Of a stretch of 61,194 nucleotides of DNA, positions 33,891-42,885 are shown in pieces. The stretch covers positions 1-61,194 of the forward strand of contig NZ_JACDSF010000023.1 of the NCBI RefSeq assembly GCF_013449685.1. Direction: 5' to 3'. Under the pieces are notes generated by a model. That model did no database searches. It saw only the letters and a program-made list of their open reading frames with translations, and was not told the DNA's origin. Every line of letters starts with the position of its first letter. Position 1 is the stretch's first letter. This DNA is from Pectobacterium brasiliense (GTDB lineage: Bacteria > Pseudomonadota > Gammaproteobacteria > Enterobacterales > Enterobacteriaceae). The position numbers were made by a program, and so were the translations under genes.

Positions 33891-36800
33891 TGCTGAGCGA
33901 AGACGATTTAGAACAGCAAAGTCTTCAATGGTTTGCTGAACTGGGCTGGGAAGTATTGCACGGACCGGATATTGCGCCAGATGGCGACAATCCGCTGCGT
34001 GCTTCGTTCCATGATGTTTTTTTGCGCCCGGTGTTACTGGAACAGTTGCAAAAGATTAACCCACATCTCCCAGTTGCCGTGTTGGACGAGGTAATACTGC
34101 GTATCGCTCATGCGCAAAGTCCGGATCTGGTCGTTAGTAACAAAACCTTCCATCACCTGCTGCTCGACGGCGTGCCGGTGCAGTACAAACAGGACGATAA
34201 GATTATCCACGATAAAGCCCTACTGATGGATTTCAACTACGCCAAGCATAACCGCTTTACAGTGGTGAATCAGGTCGCCATCCAGGGAACGAAGCAGGTA
34301 CGTCGTCCGGATGTCATCAGTTATATCAACGGTCTACCCGTCGCTGTCATTGAACTGAAAAGCCCGATTGATGCTAATGCCGATATCTGGGCCGCATTTA
34401 ATCAGTTGCAAACCTACAAAAACGAACTCAGCGATCTGTTTATCTGCAATGAAGCGCTGGTGATCAGCGATGGCTACAATGCTCGTATCGGTTCTCTCAC
34501 CGCAAACGAAGAACGTTTCCTGCCGTGGAAAACGTTAACTAATGAAGATGAAAAGCCGCTGTTTGAGTGGCAGCTTGAAACGGTAGTGAAAGGGTTCTTT
34601 AACCGCGAACTGCTGCTCGACTACATTCGTTATTTCATTCTGTTTGAAACTGACGGCAATCGGCTAATAAAAAAAATTGCCGCCTATCATCAGTTCCATG
34701 CTGTGCGTGAGGCAGTGGCAGCGACGATTGTGGCCTCTACCGGTAAACACTTGCCTTTGCGCAGTAACATCACGCCAGGCAGTAAAAAAGCGGGCGTGGT
34801 ATGGCACACCCAAGGCTCAGGTAAGAGCATTTCAATGTGCTGCTACGCAGGGAAATTGCTGCAACAGGCTGAGATGAACAACCCCACCATCGTCGTTGTC
34901 ACCGACCGTAACGATCTCGACGGCCAATTGTATGCCACGTTCTGCCAGGCGCAGGATCTGCTGAAGCAGGAGCCATTGCAGGCGAACGACCGCGATCAGC
35001 TCCGCGAAATGCTTAATGCCCGTGAATCAGGCGGGATTATTTTTACCACTGTGCAAAAATTTGCCCCTTTGGATGGCGAACAGACACACCCGTCGCTCAA
35101 CCTGCGCAGTAATATCGTCGTCATTTCCGATGAGGCGCACCGCAGCCAGTATGGTCTTAGCGCCACGCTGAACCGGGAAACGGGCTCTTATAAGTACGGT
35201 TATGCCAAACATATGCGTGATGCATTACCCAATGCATCGTTTATGGGCTTTACCGGAACACCAGTTTCTTCCGAAGATAAAGATACCCGAGCGGTGTTTG
35301 GTGATTACGTCTCAATCTACGATATTCAGGACGCCGTGGAAGACGGCGCAACCGTACCTATCTATTATGAGTCTCGTCTGGCAAAACTCGACCTCAATCA
35401 CGAAGATCTAGATACGCTGTCTAATCAAGTGGATGAGTTAGTTGAAGATGAAGAGATTGCGCAAAAAGAGAAAACCAAAGGGGACTGGAGCCGCCTGGAA
35501 AAACTGGTCGGTTCTGAACCGCGCATCAATCAGGTGGCCGCTGATTTGGTTCAACATTTTGAGGCGCGTAATGCCACAATGAACGGTAAGGCGATGATTG
35601 TGGCCATGAGCCGTGAAATCTGCGTGAAGCTGTATGATGCCTTAGTTGCATTACGCCCGAAATGGCACAGCAAAGACGTCGAAAAAGGTGAAATAAAAAT
35701 CATCATGACCGGCTCCGCTGCCGACAAAGAACATTTCCAGTCACACATCTACAATAAGCAAACCAAAAAACGCCTTGAAGCACGTTTCAAAGATCTCAAC
35801 GATCCGCTGAAACTGGTGATTGTGCGCGATATGTGGCTTACCGGATTTGATGCTCCATGCTGCCACACTATGTATATCGACAAACCGATGCGCGAACATA
35901 ACCTGATGCAGGCGATTGCACGTGTAAACCGCGTATTCAAAGATAAGCCTGGCGGCCTGGTAGTGGATTACATCGGTATCGCCAATGAACTGAAACAGGC
36001 GTTGAAAACCTATACCGATTCAAAAGGTAAAGGACAGACTACCGTCGATGCTCATGAAGCGTTCTCCATCCTGCTTGAAAAGCTGGATGTTATTCACGGC
36101 ATGTTTGCTAAAACACCAACGGCATCCGGGTTTGATTACACTGGTTTTGAAGAGGTCCCTCAACGGTTTTTACTTAAAGCCGCAGATTACGTGCTGGGTC
36201 TTGATGATGGCAAAAAGCGCTTTTTCGATGTCGTGCTGGCGATGAACAAAGCGTGGTCGCTGTGCAGTACGCTTGACGAAGCTAAATCTCTACAAAAAGA
36301 GGTGGCTTTCCTGTCAGCAGTGAAAGTGGCAATCATTAAGCTGACAACAACCGATAAAAAATTCAGTCAGTCAGAGAAAAATACACTGCTCGGTAAGATC
36401 CTCGATAACGCCATTATTGCGACGGGTGTAGATGATGTATTTGCACTGGCTGGCCTAGATAAACCGAATATCGGACTGTTATCGGACGAATTTCTAGAAG
36501 AAGTACGTGAAATGCCGCAGCGTAATCTGGCTGTCGAGTTGCTAGAAAAACTCCTGAACGACGGCATTCATGCCCGAACCAAAAACAATGTGGTACAAGA
36601 GAAGAAATATTCAGAGCGCCTGAAAGCCGTACTGCTCAAATACAATAACCGCGCCATTGAAACTGCACAGGTGATTGAAGAACTGATCCAGATGGCAAAA
36701 GAGTTTCAGGAAGCGATGGCGCGTGATGAGGCATTGGGACTGAACCCGGACGAAATCGCGTTCTACGATGCGCTGGCAGAAAACGAAAGCGCAGTACGGG

Positions 36801-37024
36801 AGCTAGGAGATGATGTCCTTAAGAAGCTGGCGATCGAAGTTACGCTAAAATTACGCCAATCCACAACGGTAGACTGGCAGGTGCGAGAAAGTGTACGGGC
36901 TCGACTGCGTATTCTTGTGCGTCAGACGTTACGCAAATATAAGTATCCGCCAGATAGAACACCTTATGCTGTCGATCTGATACTGAAACAGGCTGAAGTG
37001 GTTTCAAATAGCTGGACGGTTTGA
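33890..37024 (+). CDS. hsdR: Type I restriction-modification endonuclease subunit HsdR
   Basis: The 1044-residue protein has an N-terminal PD-(D/E)XK nuclease domain (Asp141 in RRPDVISY; Glu155-Leu-Lys157 in VIELKSP), then a superfamily 2 translocase with Walker A QGSGKS at 308-313, DEAH box at 414-417 ([11 protein letters not shown]), FTGTP following and motif [11 protein letters not shown]. The C-terminal third is helical and binds the HsdM-HsdS core. It moves DNA and cuts when complexes collide. The start shares a base with the stop of the DUF4268 gene. All motifs are present, so the operon should restrict. Confidence 0.95.
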   Translation: MLSEDDLEQQSLQWFAELGWEVLHGPDIAPDGDNPLRASFHDVFLRPVLLEQLQKINPHLPVAVLDEVILRIAHAQSPDLVVSNKTFHHLLLDGVPVQYKQDDKIIHDKALLMDFNYAKHNRFTVVNQVAIQGTKQVRRPDVISYINGLPVAVIELKSPIDANADIWAAFNQLQTYKNELSDLFICNEALVISDGYNARIGSLTANEERFLPWKTLTNEDEKPLFEWQLETVVKGFFNRELLLDYIRYFILFETDGNRLIKKIAAYHQFHAVREAVAATIVASTGKHLPLRSNITPGSKKAGVVWHTQGSGKSISMCCYAGKLLQQAEMNNPTIVVVTDRNDLDGQLYATFCQAQDLLKQEPLQANDRDQLREMLNARESGGIIFTTVQKFAPLDGEQTHPSLNLRSNIVVISDEAHRSQYGLSATLNRETGSYKYGYAKHMRDALPNASFMGFTGTPVSSEDKDTRAVFGDYVSIYDIQDAVEDGATVPIYYESRLAKLDLNHEDLDTLSNQVDELVEDEEIAQKEKTKGDWSRLEKLVGSEPRINQVAADLVQHFEARNATMNGKAMIVAMSREICVKLYDALVALRPKWHSKDVEKGEIKIIMTGSAADKEHFQSHIYNKQTKKRLEARFKDLNDPLKLVIVRDMWLTGFDAPCCHTMYIDKPMREHNLMQAIARVNRVFKDKPGGLVVDYIGIANELKQALKTYTDSKGKGQTTVDAHEAFSILLEKLDVIHGMFAKTPTASGFDYTGFEEVPQRFLLKAADYVLGLDDGKKRFFDVVLAMNKAWSLCSTLDEAKSLQKEVAFLSAVKVAIIKLTTTDKKFSQSEKNTLLGKILDNAIIATGVDDVFALAGLDKPNIGLLSDEFLEEVREMPQRNLAVELLEKLLNDGIHARTKNNVVQEKKYSERLKAVLLKYNNRAIETAQVIEELIQMAKEFQEAMARDEALGLNPDEIAFYDALAENESAVRELGDDVLKKLAIEVTLKLRQSTTVDWQVRESVRARLRILVRQTLRKYKYPPDRTPYAVDLILKQAEVVSNSWTV

Positions 37025-37032
37025 GGTCTATC

Positions 37033-37179
37033 ATGAAGGGAAGCGATGAATTTCCAGTGGGACATGAAGTATTTTCTCCACTTCGAACAGCATTTGAGAC
37101 ATTATTGAGTTCAGCCAAAATCCTGGATGCTGTTTTTTCTTCTGAGTGGCAAACTTTAGCAGATGAACTAGCCGACTAA
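37033..37179 (+). CDS. 48-residue protein immediately downstream of hsdR
   Basis: An open frame starts at ATG 37033, eight bases after the hsdR stop, with GAGG six bases upstream, and ends at 37179. The product (MKGSDEFPVGHEVFSPL..., ending LADELAD) is acidic, 48 residues, and probably mostly helical after residue 15. No signal or membrane segment is seen. Position and ribosome-binding site make it plausible as a last gene of the restriction operon. I do not recognise it. Confidence 0.5.
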   Translation: MKGSDEFPVGHEVFSPLRTAFETLLSSAKILDAVFSSEWQTLADELAD

Positions 37180-37198
37180 TAACTACCTATTTTAGGTT

Positions 37199-37222
37199 GG
37201 CCTTTCTCGCATAGGAAAGGCC
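37199..37222. terminator. Hairpin between the hsd operon and the yfjJ-like gene
   Basis: GGCCTTTC (37199-37206) and GAAAGGCC (37215-37222) pair perfectly across an 8-base loop between converging genes. T-runs are weak on both sides, so it may be a modest bidirectional terminator. Confidence 0.4.
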
Positions 37223-37239
37223 GATGCTGTAAAAATAAA

Positions 37240-37863
37240 TTAGCTTAGACTACAACCAAAACTACGTTCGCCTTCACCAAAAATTTTACTTTTAACTTTT
37301 GTGAGATAATCAATCCGGTTCAGTAAATCACCGGGATAAATGTCGTTAAGAATATCATCACGACTCAGGACATATTTACCCTTAGAAGGGTACTGCACTA
37401 GGTGCTGCCCCTCTTCGGAAGTCAAGTTTAATGCACTGCACCATGCAGAGGTGATCATTGTTCTGAGTGTATCTTCATTCATATTAAAGTCTCCCAGATG
37501 GTAGTAAGTATCCTTGTTCAGAAACAAGAATACATGAAAATGACGTTTACCATTCTGGGTAAATTCCCGTACCCATGCATAGCGGAGCGTATTCGGGTGT
37601 ACCCGTTTGTCTTCTTTGCGTTTGCGCTGTTCATATGCTGCCAGTTTGGCTTTTAGGGAATTAGTAAATCTTGATATAGCACCTGAATCAGTATTAGCGA
37701 AACAGGAAATGGTATCACCATTGTCCAGAATAACTGGGTCATGAAGATCCACTCGTAAAGCCAATGTTCTAGGGTGTTCTTTAACGGCGTTATTAATAAC
37801 GCCGATGATCTTACTTTTGTATGATGTAACATGGCCACCATATTCGCTATGGTAGATATTCAT
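37240..37863 (-). CDS. YfjJ/YagK-like protein, inovirus Gp2 family
   Basis: The 207-residue protein resembles the inovirus Gp2/YfjJ family found in CP4-type cryptic prophages. Landmarks are FTNSLKAKLAAYEQRKRK, then YAWVREFTQNGKRHFHVFLFLNKD split here by the family's HxHxxL-like HFHVFLF motif. That histidine-hydrophobe pattern resembles rolling-circle replication proteins and relaxases. A role in element replication is therefore possible but unproven. The start at 37863 lies 229 AT-rich bases from the next gene upstream, in which I see nothing. Together with the DUF3987 and alpA genes it repeats the alpA-yfjI-yfjJ order of CP4-57. Confidence 0.8.
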   Translation of the reverse strand: MNIYHSEYGGHVTSYKSKIIGVINNAVKEHPRTLALRVDLHDPVILDNGDTISCFANTDSGAISRFTNSLKAKLAAYEQRKRKEDKRVHPNTLRYAWVREFTQNGKRHFHVFLFLNKDTYYHLGDFNMNEDTLRTMITSAWCSALNLTSEEGQHLVQYPSKGKYVLSRDDILNDIYPGDLLNRIDYLTKVKSKIFGEGERSFGCSLS

Positions 37864-38092
37864 AATGATTTGTTCCTCAATGGATGGCAGTCATCACATT
37901 ACTGGAAATGGTCTATTAGCGTGATAGATTCACATATAGTATTAAGGAATACAATATATAATAACTATCCGACAGCCTATTTCATAAAAAGAATAGCCAT
38001 AGCCTGCGATGACTTATTTAAATTCACTCTATAATTAATTTAAATAATTACCATTTAATAAAGCAATTATTTTTTAGTTAGCCATAATTAGT

Positions 38093-39505
38093 TTATAACG
38101 TAAGGCTATCTATAGGCTTTATAAAAAGGGCTTTGCCTCTTTTCTCTGTGTATATTCTATTTTGCGAGTAAAGCGTACTCAGTAGTTCATTCAATTTACT
38201 TCGATTTCTGAACCGGTTCGGGCCATATTGTAGAATAGTTGTTTTTCTGATGTATGGAACAAAACATTTGACACAATATTCCTTTATCCACCAGTAAAGT
38301 TCATCGGCATCTGAACCCAGTAGAGTCAACTCTTGGGGTTTAGAAAACAATCTTACATATTCGTTTACAAACCATAAAGTTATCTTCACAGCAGTGTTTG
38401 TTGCCGCAAGAGAAATATTATCTTTATCACCATTGAAATAGTGCAGTAGTGCGGCAATTCTCGCCATATTTTCTGCTACTTTGGATGCATAATCCTTAAA
38501 ATCTGATAAGTTCCCCAACAACCCCATTTCGGATTCAACATCATTATAAAATTTAATCCATCGTTGCTCTGCATCGGGAGTAAAATGCAGGCAGATTTTT
38601 TCATTTTCGACATTGCTATCGATACTATCGTGAACGATCTCTAGCAATCGATTATGAAATATCGGAAGGTGTTCACTTGAGCTAACCGGACTAGTAATTT
38701 TCCTGGAGCCCTGTGTTGAATCTGGCTGGCAAATTAGGCAGCGAGCAAAAAATCCGATGCCTTTCGCTGTATCACCTTTACGCTCCAGATATCCCTTAAA
38801 AATATCCGGTTGCACCATCAAAGATAAAGTCAATCTGGCATCTTTAATCAACCGTTCTGGTGAGCTTTTTCTTTCCACTGAGAACGTTGAGCCATCCCAC
38901 ATCTTGTTAATGAATGGCAATTCATTCAGCGTGTAACCATTAAATATAGTGCCAGCCTCATCAGACATGATACCAACAGCTCGCCAATCTCCACAGAGAT
39001 AGTCTTTAATCGCCGCTGGAGTGGCATCATTGAACATTAGCTTATACCTGGTTGGCCCAGTCGGATGAGTCGCCAATAGGTCTTTTAGCCGTTCATTCGT
39101 TACGGAAGAATCTTTGTCAAGGCGAACATCAGATTTCAGTTTTGATATCAAAGCTTTTTTTTCCGCATTAAAAACGACTTCATCATTTCGCCAAGTCTCA
39201 AACTCCTGCGTATATTTTACAAACAGTTTCTCTTCCAATTGGTACAGTGGCTTCATCAGTAGTTTATCCACTGTACTTTTTCGTTCCCCTGATTCTGCCA
39301 GCGTCAGTAGAAAAAGAGATGCCGGACCACGTAAATCGCGAGGTCTACACACATCAATCCTGTTCTGACATGCCAGGGAAATAGCCCCAAGGACAGATGC
39401 AGCAATCAAAGACAGCGGTGCCTGTGTATGTTGCCCAACTTCATGAATTACATTTCTAATGACTGGTGGAAACACATGCACAGGGAAAGGATGTTCAGCG
39501 AACAT
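38093..39505 (-). CDS. YfjI-like DUF3987 protein
   Basis: The product of about 470 residues belongs to DUF3987 (YfjI). Visible blocks include SLIAASVLGAISLACQN, LTLAESGERKSTVDKLLMKP with a P-loop-like GERKST at about residues 92-97, and later TPAAIKDYL and MSDEAGTIF. The P-loop and following acidic DEAG suggest an ATPase related to helicase or primase modules, and these genes are thought to serve replication of satellite-like islands; this is inference. ATG at 39505 has GAGG six bases upstream and is preferred to 39517. It follows alpA by about 100 bases. Confidence 0.83.
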   Translation of the reverse strand: MFAEHPFPVHVFPPVIRNVIHEVGQHTQAPLSLIAASVLGAISLACQNRIDVCRPRDLRGPASLFLLTLAESGERKSTVDKLLMKPLYQLEEKLFVKYTQEFETWRNDEVVFNAEKKALISKLKSDVRLDKDSSVTNERLKDLLATHPTGPTRYKLMFNDATPAAIKDYLCGDWRAVGIMSDEAGTIFNGYTLNELPFINKMWDGSTFSVERKSSPERLIKDARLTLSLMVQPDIFKGYLERKGDTAKGIGFFARCLICQPDSTQGSRKITSPVSSSEHLPIFHNRLLEIVHDSIDSNVENEKICLHFTPDAEQRWIKFYNDVESEMGLLGNLSDFKDYASKVAENMARIAALLHYFNGDKDNISLAATNTAVKITLWFVNEYVRLFSKPQELTLLGSDADELYWWIKEYCVKCFVPYIRKTTILQYGPNRFRNRSKLNELLSTLYSQNRIYTEKRGKALFIKPIDSLTL

Positions 39506-39608
39506 AAAGCACCTCATAATCAGTTTAACGTTGAAAATACTCCACCTTAGTAGCTATTCCGCTATTTTTAGCAGAAATAGCAAGATGAGCACCCAGTAAT
39601 AAAATTTA

Positions 39609-39845
39609 TTAACGCTCATTGATCCAACAAAGAAGGTCACTTAATAACCAAGCGCAGGATTTCAACCCTATCGACTTTCGTTGTGGGAAAAGACCAACTC
39701 TCTCCAGCTTCCAAGCCGTGGAGCGAGACACTGATGTGATATGCTGACGCTCTCTTTCACGAACCAATCGATCACAAGGCTCGCCGTAGTCCTGCAAGAT
39801 TTTTGATCGCTGTATGGGGGTCGGTGGGGTAAATAATGTGTTCAT
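39609..39845 (-). CDS. alpA: AlpA-family transcriptional regulator
   Basis: The 78-residue product shows the AlpA pattern: RERERQHITSVSRSTAWKLE followed by VGLFPQRKSIGLKSCAWLLSDL and a terminal WINER, a MerR-like winged helix. AlpA proteins activate excision functions in CP4-57-like elements and help control integrase expression. A very strong ribosome-binding site (AAGGAGG) precedes the ATG at 39845. A 37-bp palindrome lies 64 bases upstream and may bear on its control. In this island the integrase is at the far end, so any effect on int would be in trans or across the joined ends of the excised circle. Confidence 0.87.
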   Translation of the reverse strand: MNTLFTPPTPIQRSKILQDYGEPCDRLVRERERQHITSVSRSTAWKLERVGLFPQRKSIGLKSCAWLLSDLLCWINER

Positions 39846-39908
39846 TCTGCCTCCTTCGTTTCGGTTGAAGAAGAATGAACCAGGATAAAGTGGAAAAAAA
39901 GAAGACTA

Positions 39909-39945
39909 CCTCTTACTAAGAGCTTAATAAGCTCTTAGTAAGAGG
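39909..39945. promoter_or_regulatory. 37-bp near-perfect palindrome upstream of alpA
   Basis: CCTCTTACTAAGAGCTTA (39909-39926) and its exact reverse complement (39928-39945) flank a single base. On the minus strand it is followed by TCTTCTTTTTTT, so it can terminate the upstream 347-codon gene. Its length and its place 64 bases before the alpA start also allow an operator or replication-site role. Confidence 0.6.
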
Positions 39946-39962
39946 TGAAGAAAATGTTTTTA

Positions 39963-40976
39963 TTACTTAAATTTCAGCCACTTAGAAACCATTTTCGAAG
40001 TGAACTTCATGTTGAAACTGTAAGGGTGAGCGTTGGCGATTGATGTTAACTTATTAGCGATTGCTTGATGATTTTTCATGTCTTCTTTTCCTTCACAATA
40101 TTCCCTCAGCAATAGATTAATTATCTTATTATTCCTTGGTGAGTCCCTAAAAGGTTTACTTCTTTCCTCTGGTCGATTATCTAACCATCCTTTTATGGTA
40201 GTTTGATTAATCGAAATTCCTCTATCATCGAAAAAACCAGATACCTTATTAGGAATAACACCTCCATTTCGAGAGAAAATTTCAGCCACTAATACATATA
40301 TCGCAATTTTATTAGTTGGTGGTGAGGAAACCCCCTTTTCAACTAAAGGACTCCTTACCTCATTTATATTACTCATGCATTCAATGTTGTTTGAAGATTT
40401 ATATAACCCAACAATAAAATCGACCATTTCATCTTCAATAAATAAATCATTTACATCAACTTTTATCGACTCGTGAAAAACCAAATAATTATATGGATTT
40501 TTTCTAAATGCAGAAACAAACATCGCTCCAGATTTACTTTTCAAGTCATTATAGTTTTTTTCATCTGATAAGACATAATAATCTCGACCAAAATGTGTAG
40601 TTTTAGTCGGTTTTAAATACCAATATCCATAAGCCCTTCCCTCATACATGATCTCATCATATCCTTTAAAAAAAGGACCGGACCAATCCGCCTTATACTC
40701 AGACCTAAAATGATCATCTAATGGTTGCTCGGGAGAAAATAAAAGATATTCATGAATTGAGTATTCTTTACTTTGAAAAAGATCAGTTTTATGGTTCAAA
40801 TAAGATTTAAAATTTTTATATTCCCTCTCATAATCCAGAGCATGCCGCATTGTGCATAACTCACCATCAAAACGAGTAAAGATGCAAAACTTCTCCATCA
40901 TCCATTCACTAAGAATAAATTCAATATCTATATCATACTGACTAACAATTTCTGATATAGAGCAAAATTTCTTCAT
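39963..40976 (-). CDS. AT-rich hypothetical protein
   Basis: The product of about 337 residues (MKKFCSISEIVSQYDIDI...) is not a family I recognise. An N-terminal region resembling a small helical domain (about 1-60) is followed by an aromatic-rich part (YGYWYLKPTKTTHFGRDYYV) and a C-terminal helical part with a possible helix-turn-helix (SINQTTIKGWL). There is no signal or membrane segment. ATG at 40976 has GGGG six bases upstream; the earlier ATG at 41006 lacks this. The coding DNA is much more AT-rich than the chromosome and the other island genes. It lies upstream of alpA on the same strand, at the tRNA end of the island. Confidence 0.6.
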   Translation of the reverse strand: MKKFCSISEIVSQYDIDIEFILSEWMMEKFCIFTRFDGELCTMRHALDYEREYKNFKSYLNHKTDLFQSKEYSIHEYLLFSPEQPLDDHFRSEYKADWSGPFFKGYDEIMYEGRAYGYWYLKPTKTTHFGRDYYVLSDEKNYNDLKSKSGAMFVSAFRKNPYNYLVFHESIKVDVNDLFIEDEMVDFIVGLYKSSNNIECMSNINEVRSPLVEKGVSSPPTNKIAIYVLVAEIFSRNGGVIPNKVSGFFDDRGISINQTTIKGWLDNRPEERSKPFRDSPRNNKIINLLLREYCEGKEDMKNHQAIANKLTSIANAHPYSFNMKFTSKMVSKWLKFK

Positions 40977-41228
40977 TAAAATCCCCAACGCGTGATTATC
41001 AATCATTTAAATTTATCGATATTACAAAGCGTTGTAAATATAAAAATTTAATCATCACACGGTTGTACCTTAAACACCAATATATAGAATGACAACATCT
41101 GCTGAACAGCAGCATAAAGCCATACTCACCACGCATTGGCATCTTGATGTTAACGTTGACGCTCCCGATCCGTTTACCAATACTGGTCGTAACGGTCTGC
41201 AACACCGTTCTAGGTCGGCCTTATCGTT

Positions 41229-41410
41229 CCATACGGCAGCGTCATCGCTAATCCAAAACACCAGCTTCCCCCGTTGTAGGAGCGCATCGTTATAACATTT
41301 CCAATAGGAGATGTTGAATTTCTGCTTTACCACGCTCCTCCATGCTTTATCAGGAAAGAGTGTGATCTGGTCCTATCAGCCGATGAAAGTTCGATTTACT
41401 CAACAAAACC
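41229..41410 (-). mobile_element. Remnant of an IS903-like (IS5 family) insertion sequence
   Basis: On the minus strand, GGTTTTGTTGAGTAAATCG at the right end (ending 41410) matches the terminal repeat of IS903-type elements, and the following sequence TCAGATCAC-like resembles their left end. A transposase start follows at 41333: MVKQKFNIS, then YNDALLQRGKLVFWI. After about 35 residues similarity is lost and no second terminal repeat is found down to 41000. It is an inactive left-end fragment near the tRNA-proximal edge of the island. Confidence 0.7.
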
Positions 41411-41482
41411 AGCAGGCATCACAAAATGAAATGACGGGAATTTTGTGAAAAAACCACAGAGATGATCTATACATTGTAACTT

Positions 41483-41502
41483 GTGTACCCGAGAGTGTAC
41501 CC
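41483..41502. promoter_or_regulatory. Tandem GTGTACCC sites, integrase arm-type candidates (right)
   Basis: This is an exact copy of the 20-bp block at 1744-1763 (GTGTACCC, GAGA, GTGTACCC), 55 bases inside the tRNA-proximal repeat. No integrase start follows it here. With the left copy it would flank the attachment core of the excised circle on both sides. Confidence 0.45.
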
Positions 41503-41556
41503 AAGAGCAAAAAATGAAGATGTTAGAGAGAGGGGATTCTGTAACTCATTGATTTT

Positions 41557-41602
41557 ATGGTGCCGATAATAGGAGTCGAACCTACGACCTTCGCATTACG
41601 AA
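41557..41602 (-). repeat. tRNA-proximal attachment repeat within thrW
   Basis: These 46 bases match 1568-1613 exactly and cover thrW from its anticodon loop to the CCA end. They are the tRNA-side boundary of the island; the tRNA is kept intact by the sequence brought in. Confidence 0.9.
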
Positions 41603-41633
41603 TGCGCTGCTCTACCAACTGAGCTATATCGGC
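41558..41633 (-). tRNA. thrW: tRNA-Thr (CGU)
   Basis: On the minus strand the 76 bases fold as a complete tRNA. GCCGATA pairs with TATCGGC, the D arm has AGCTCAGTTGGTAGAGC, the anticodon loop TTCGTAA carries CGU, and the T arm is GGTTCGACTCC with encoded CCA. This is the same gene and neighbourhood (downstream of proA) as E. coli thrW, where the CP4-6 prophage is integrated. Here it is the insertion site of the defence island. Confidence 0.95.
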
Positions 41634-41678
41634 TTTGGGATCGTCGTGGCGAGAGCCAGACGTGAACTACGGGGTGAC

Positions 41679-41707
41679 AAATTAGTGATAATGGTACGTC
41701 AAGTCAA
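41679..41707 (-). promoter_or_regulatory. Probable thrW promoter
   Basis: On the minus strand TTGACT (41707-41702) and TAATTT (41684-41679) are separated by 17 bases, followed by a GC-rich discriminator-like GTCACCCCG, as expected of a stable-RNA promoter about 45 bases before the tRNA. Confidence 0.55.
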
Positions 41708-42158
41708 GCGTTTGGCGATCGTCTGCTGGTTTTATCAGCATCTACGCTGTTCTGATAATTTTCCGTGCTAATAATGCTATAGGCTATAGCTTTTCGGCTT
41801 AACGGACGCGCATGCGGAGCATGTTTCCTATGTCACCATCTTCTTCGGGTGAAGTACCAGAAAAGCAGTCCCTAATCCTGTGAAAACACCATTTTATTTG
41901 CGGATAAATATTCCTGTTTTATAAAGCATGATATTTACAATAAAAATATCTTTTTACCTTTTAGATATAAATGCAATACATAAAAAAACCAAGTGTACGG
42001 TTTAGGATGATTCCCTATTCTTTTTATTTTCTATTTTGCTCTACTTAAATAGCCAAGACGACAAGGCAGTGGTCTTAATGTGAAGTTTTCAATAATATTT
42101 TTTCGACGACAAGGTTATTGCTAGCGTAGTCATAGAGCGCGGTAAGAGGAAATAGACC
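41708..42158. other. Intergenic region between thrW and the exported Lys/Glu-rich gene
   Basis: About 450 AT-rich bases with no gene longer than a few dozen codons. They should contain the promoter for the gene at 42159; AAGAGGAAAT before its start is the only clear signal. I see no repeat or RNA structure I can name. Confidence 0.4.
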
Positions 42159-42578
42159 ATGAATATGAAACCACTGTTTTTAGGCTTAATTTTGGGAACC
42201 AGTTACATTGGCATGGTGGCAGCAAATGGTCTGGATTCCGCCCGGGCATCAGCAGAATCCGCCTTCAATCACGATCGCACTGAAGCGAGAGAAAAAGCGT
42301 CAGAAGCGAGAACCAAGGCGCATGAGCATGAAGCCCAGATGCGGGAAAAAGCGAATAATTTCAAAGCTGATCTCAAATCAAGGGAACCAGAAGCCAGAGA
42401 ACGGGCGGACAACGTCAAAGCGGATGTTAAATCCCGAGAATCCGAGGCCAGAAAAGACGCCGAAAAAGGCTGGGCCGACGTCAAATCGAAAGCGGATAAT
42501 TTTAACAGCCGCGCGGAAAAGAATGCTCGTGAAACTGCCGACTCCATCCACAATGCCGCAGAGAAGCATCAGCGTTAA
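42159..42578 (+). CDS. Exported Lys/Glu/Ala-rich helical protein
   Basis: The 139-residue product has a signal peptide (hydrophobic residues 5-22, cleaved near ANG). The rest is a highly charged, low-complexity helix with repeating units such as KADLKSREPEARERADNVK and KADVKSRESEARKDAEK, like LEA-type or apolipoprotein-like stress proteins. The repeat period is about 11, consistent with an amphipathic helix. It should lie in the periplasm. AAGAGGA precedes the ATG. It stands between thrW and proA on the chromosome side of the island boundary. Role unknown; protection of envelope proteins under stress is a guess. Confidence 0.75.
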   Translation: MNMKPLFLGLILGTSYIGMVAANGLDSARASAESAFNHDRTEAREKASEARTKAHEHEAQMREKANNFKADLKSREPEARERADNVKADVKSRESEARKDAEKGWADVKSKADNFNSRAEKNARETADSIHNAAEKHQR

Positions 42579-42847
42579 TATGAAATAATGCATTATTGTA
42601 ATAGAGGATAAGTCATTATTACCCTTTATCCTCCGATAGCAAGACAGGTTATGTATTTGTGAATACGCCGCACAAAGCATAGCCTGTTACTATTGGAGGA
42701 TATTTCTCTGATGCGGTTATTTTATTGCAATTCTATTGCTGTATTACATTTTACGTTAAATACATATAACACAGCAAAAATCACAATCGGAATAAGATGT
42801 CTTATTTAGACAAAAAGAGAAAAGTAATAAAACGGAGTGAAAATAAC

Positions 42848-42874
42848 GCTGCGCATATCTCTCAATATACGCAG
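42848..42874 (-). terminator. Hairpin terminator after proA
   Basis: GCTGCGCATAT and ATATACGCAGC pair with one mismatch 12 bases past the proA stop and are followed on the minus strand by GTTATTTTC and GTTTTATT. The other bases between 42579 and 42847 hold nothing I can identify. Confidence 0.6.
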
Positions 42875-42885
42875 CTATGCATCGA

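Noticed and set aside
37831..38034. Plus-strand frame of 67 codons between the yfjJ- and yfjI-like genes
   Set aside because: AT-rich intergenic DNA with no convincing start signal or homology.
41089..41295. Frame of 68 codons on the plus strand near the IS remnant
   Set aside because: It is antisense to the transposase fragment and adjacent debris and looks like no known protein.
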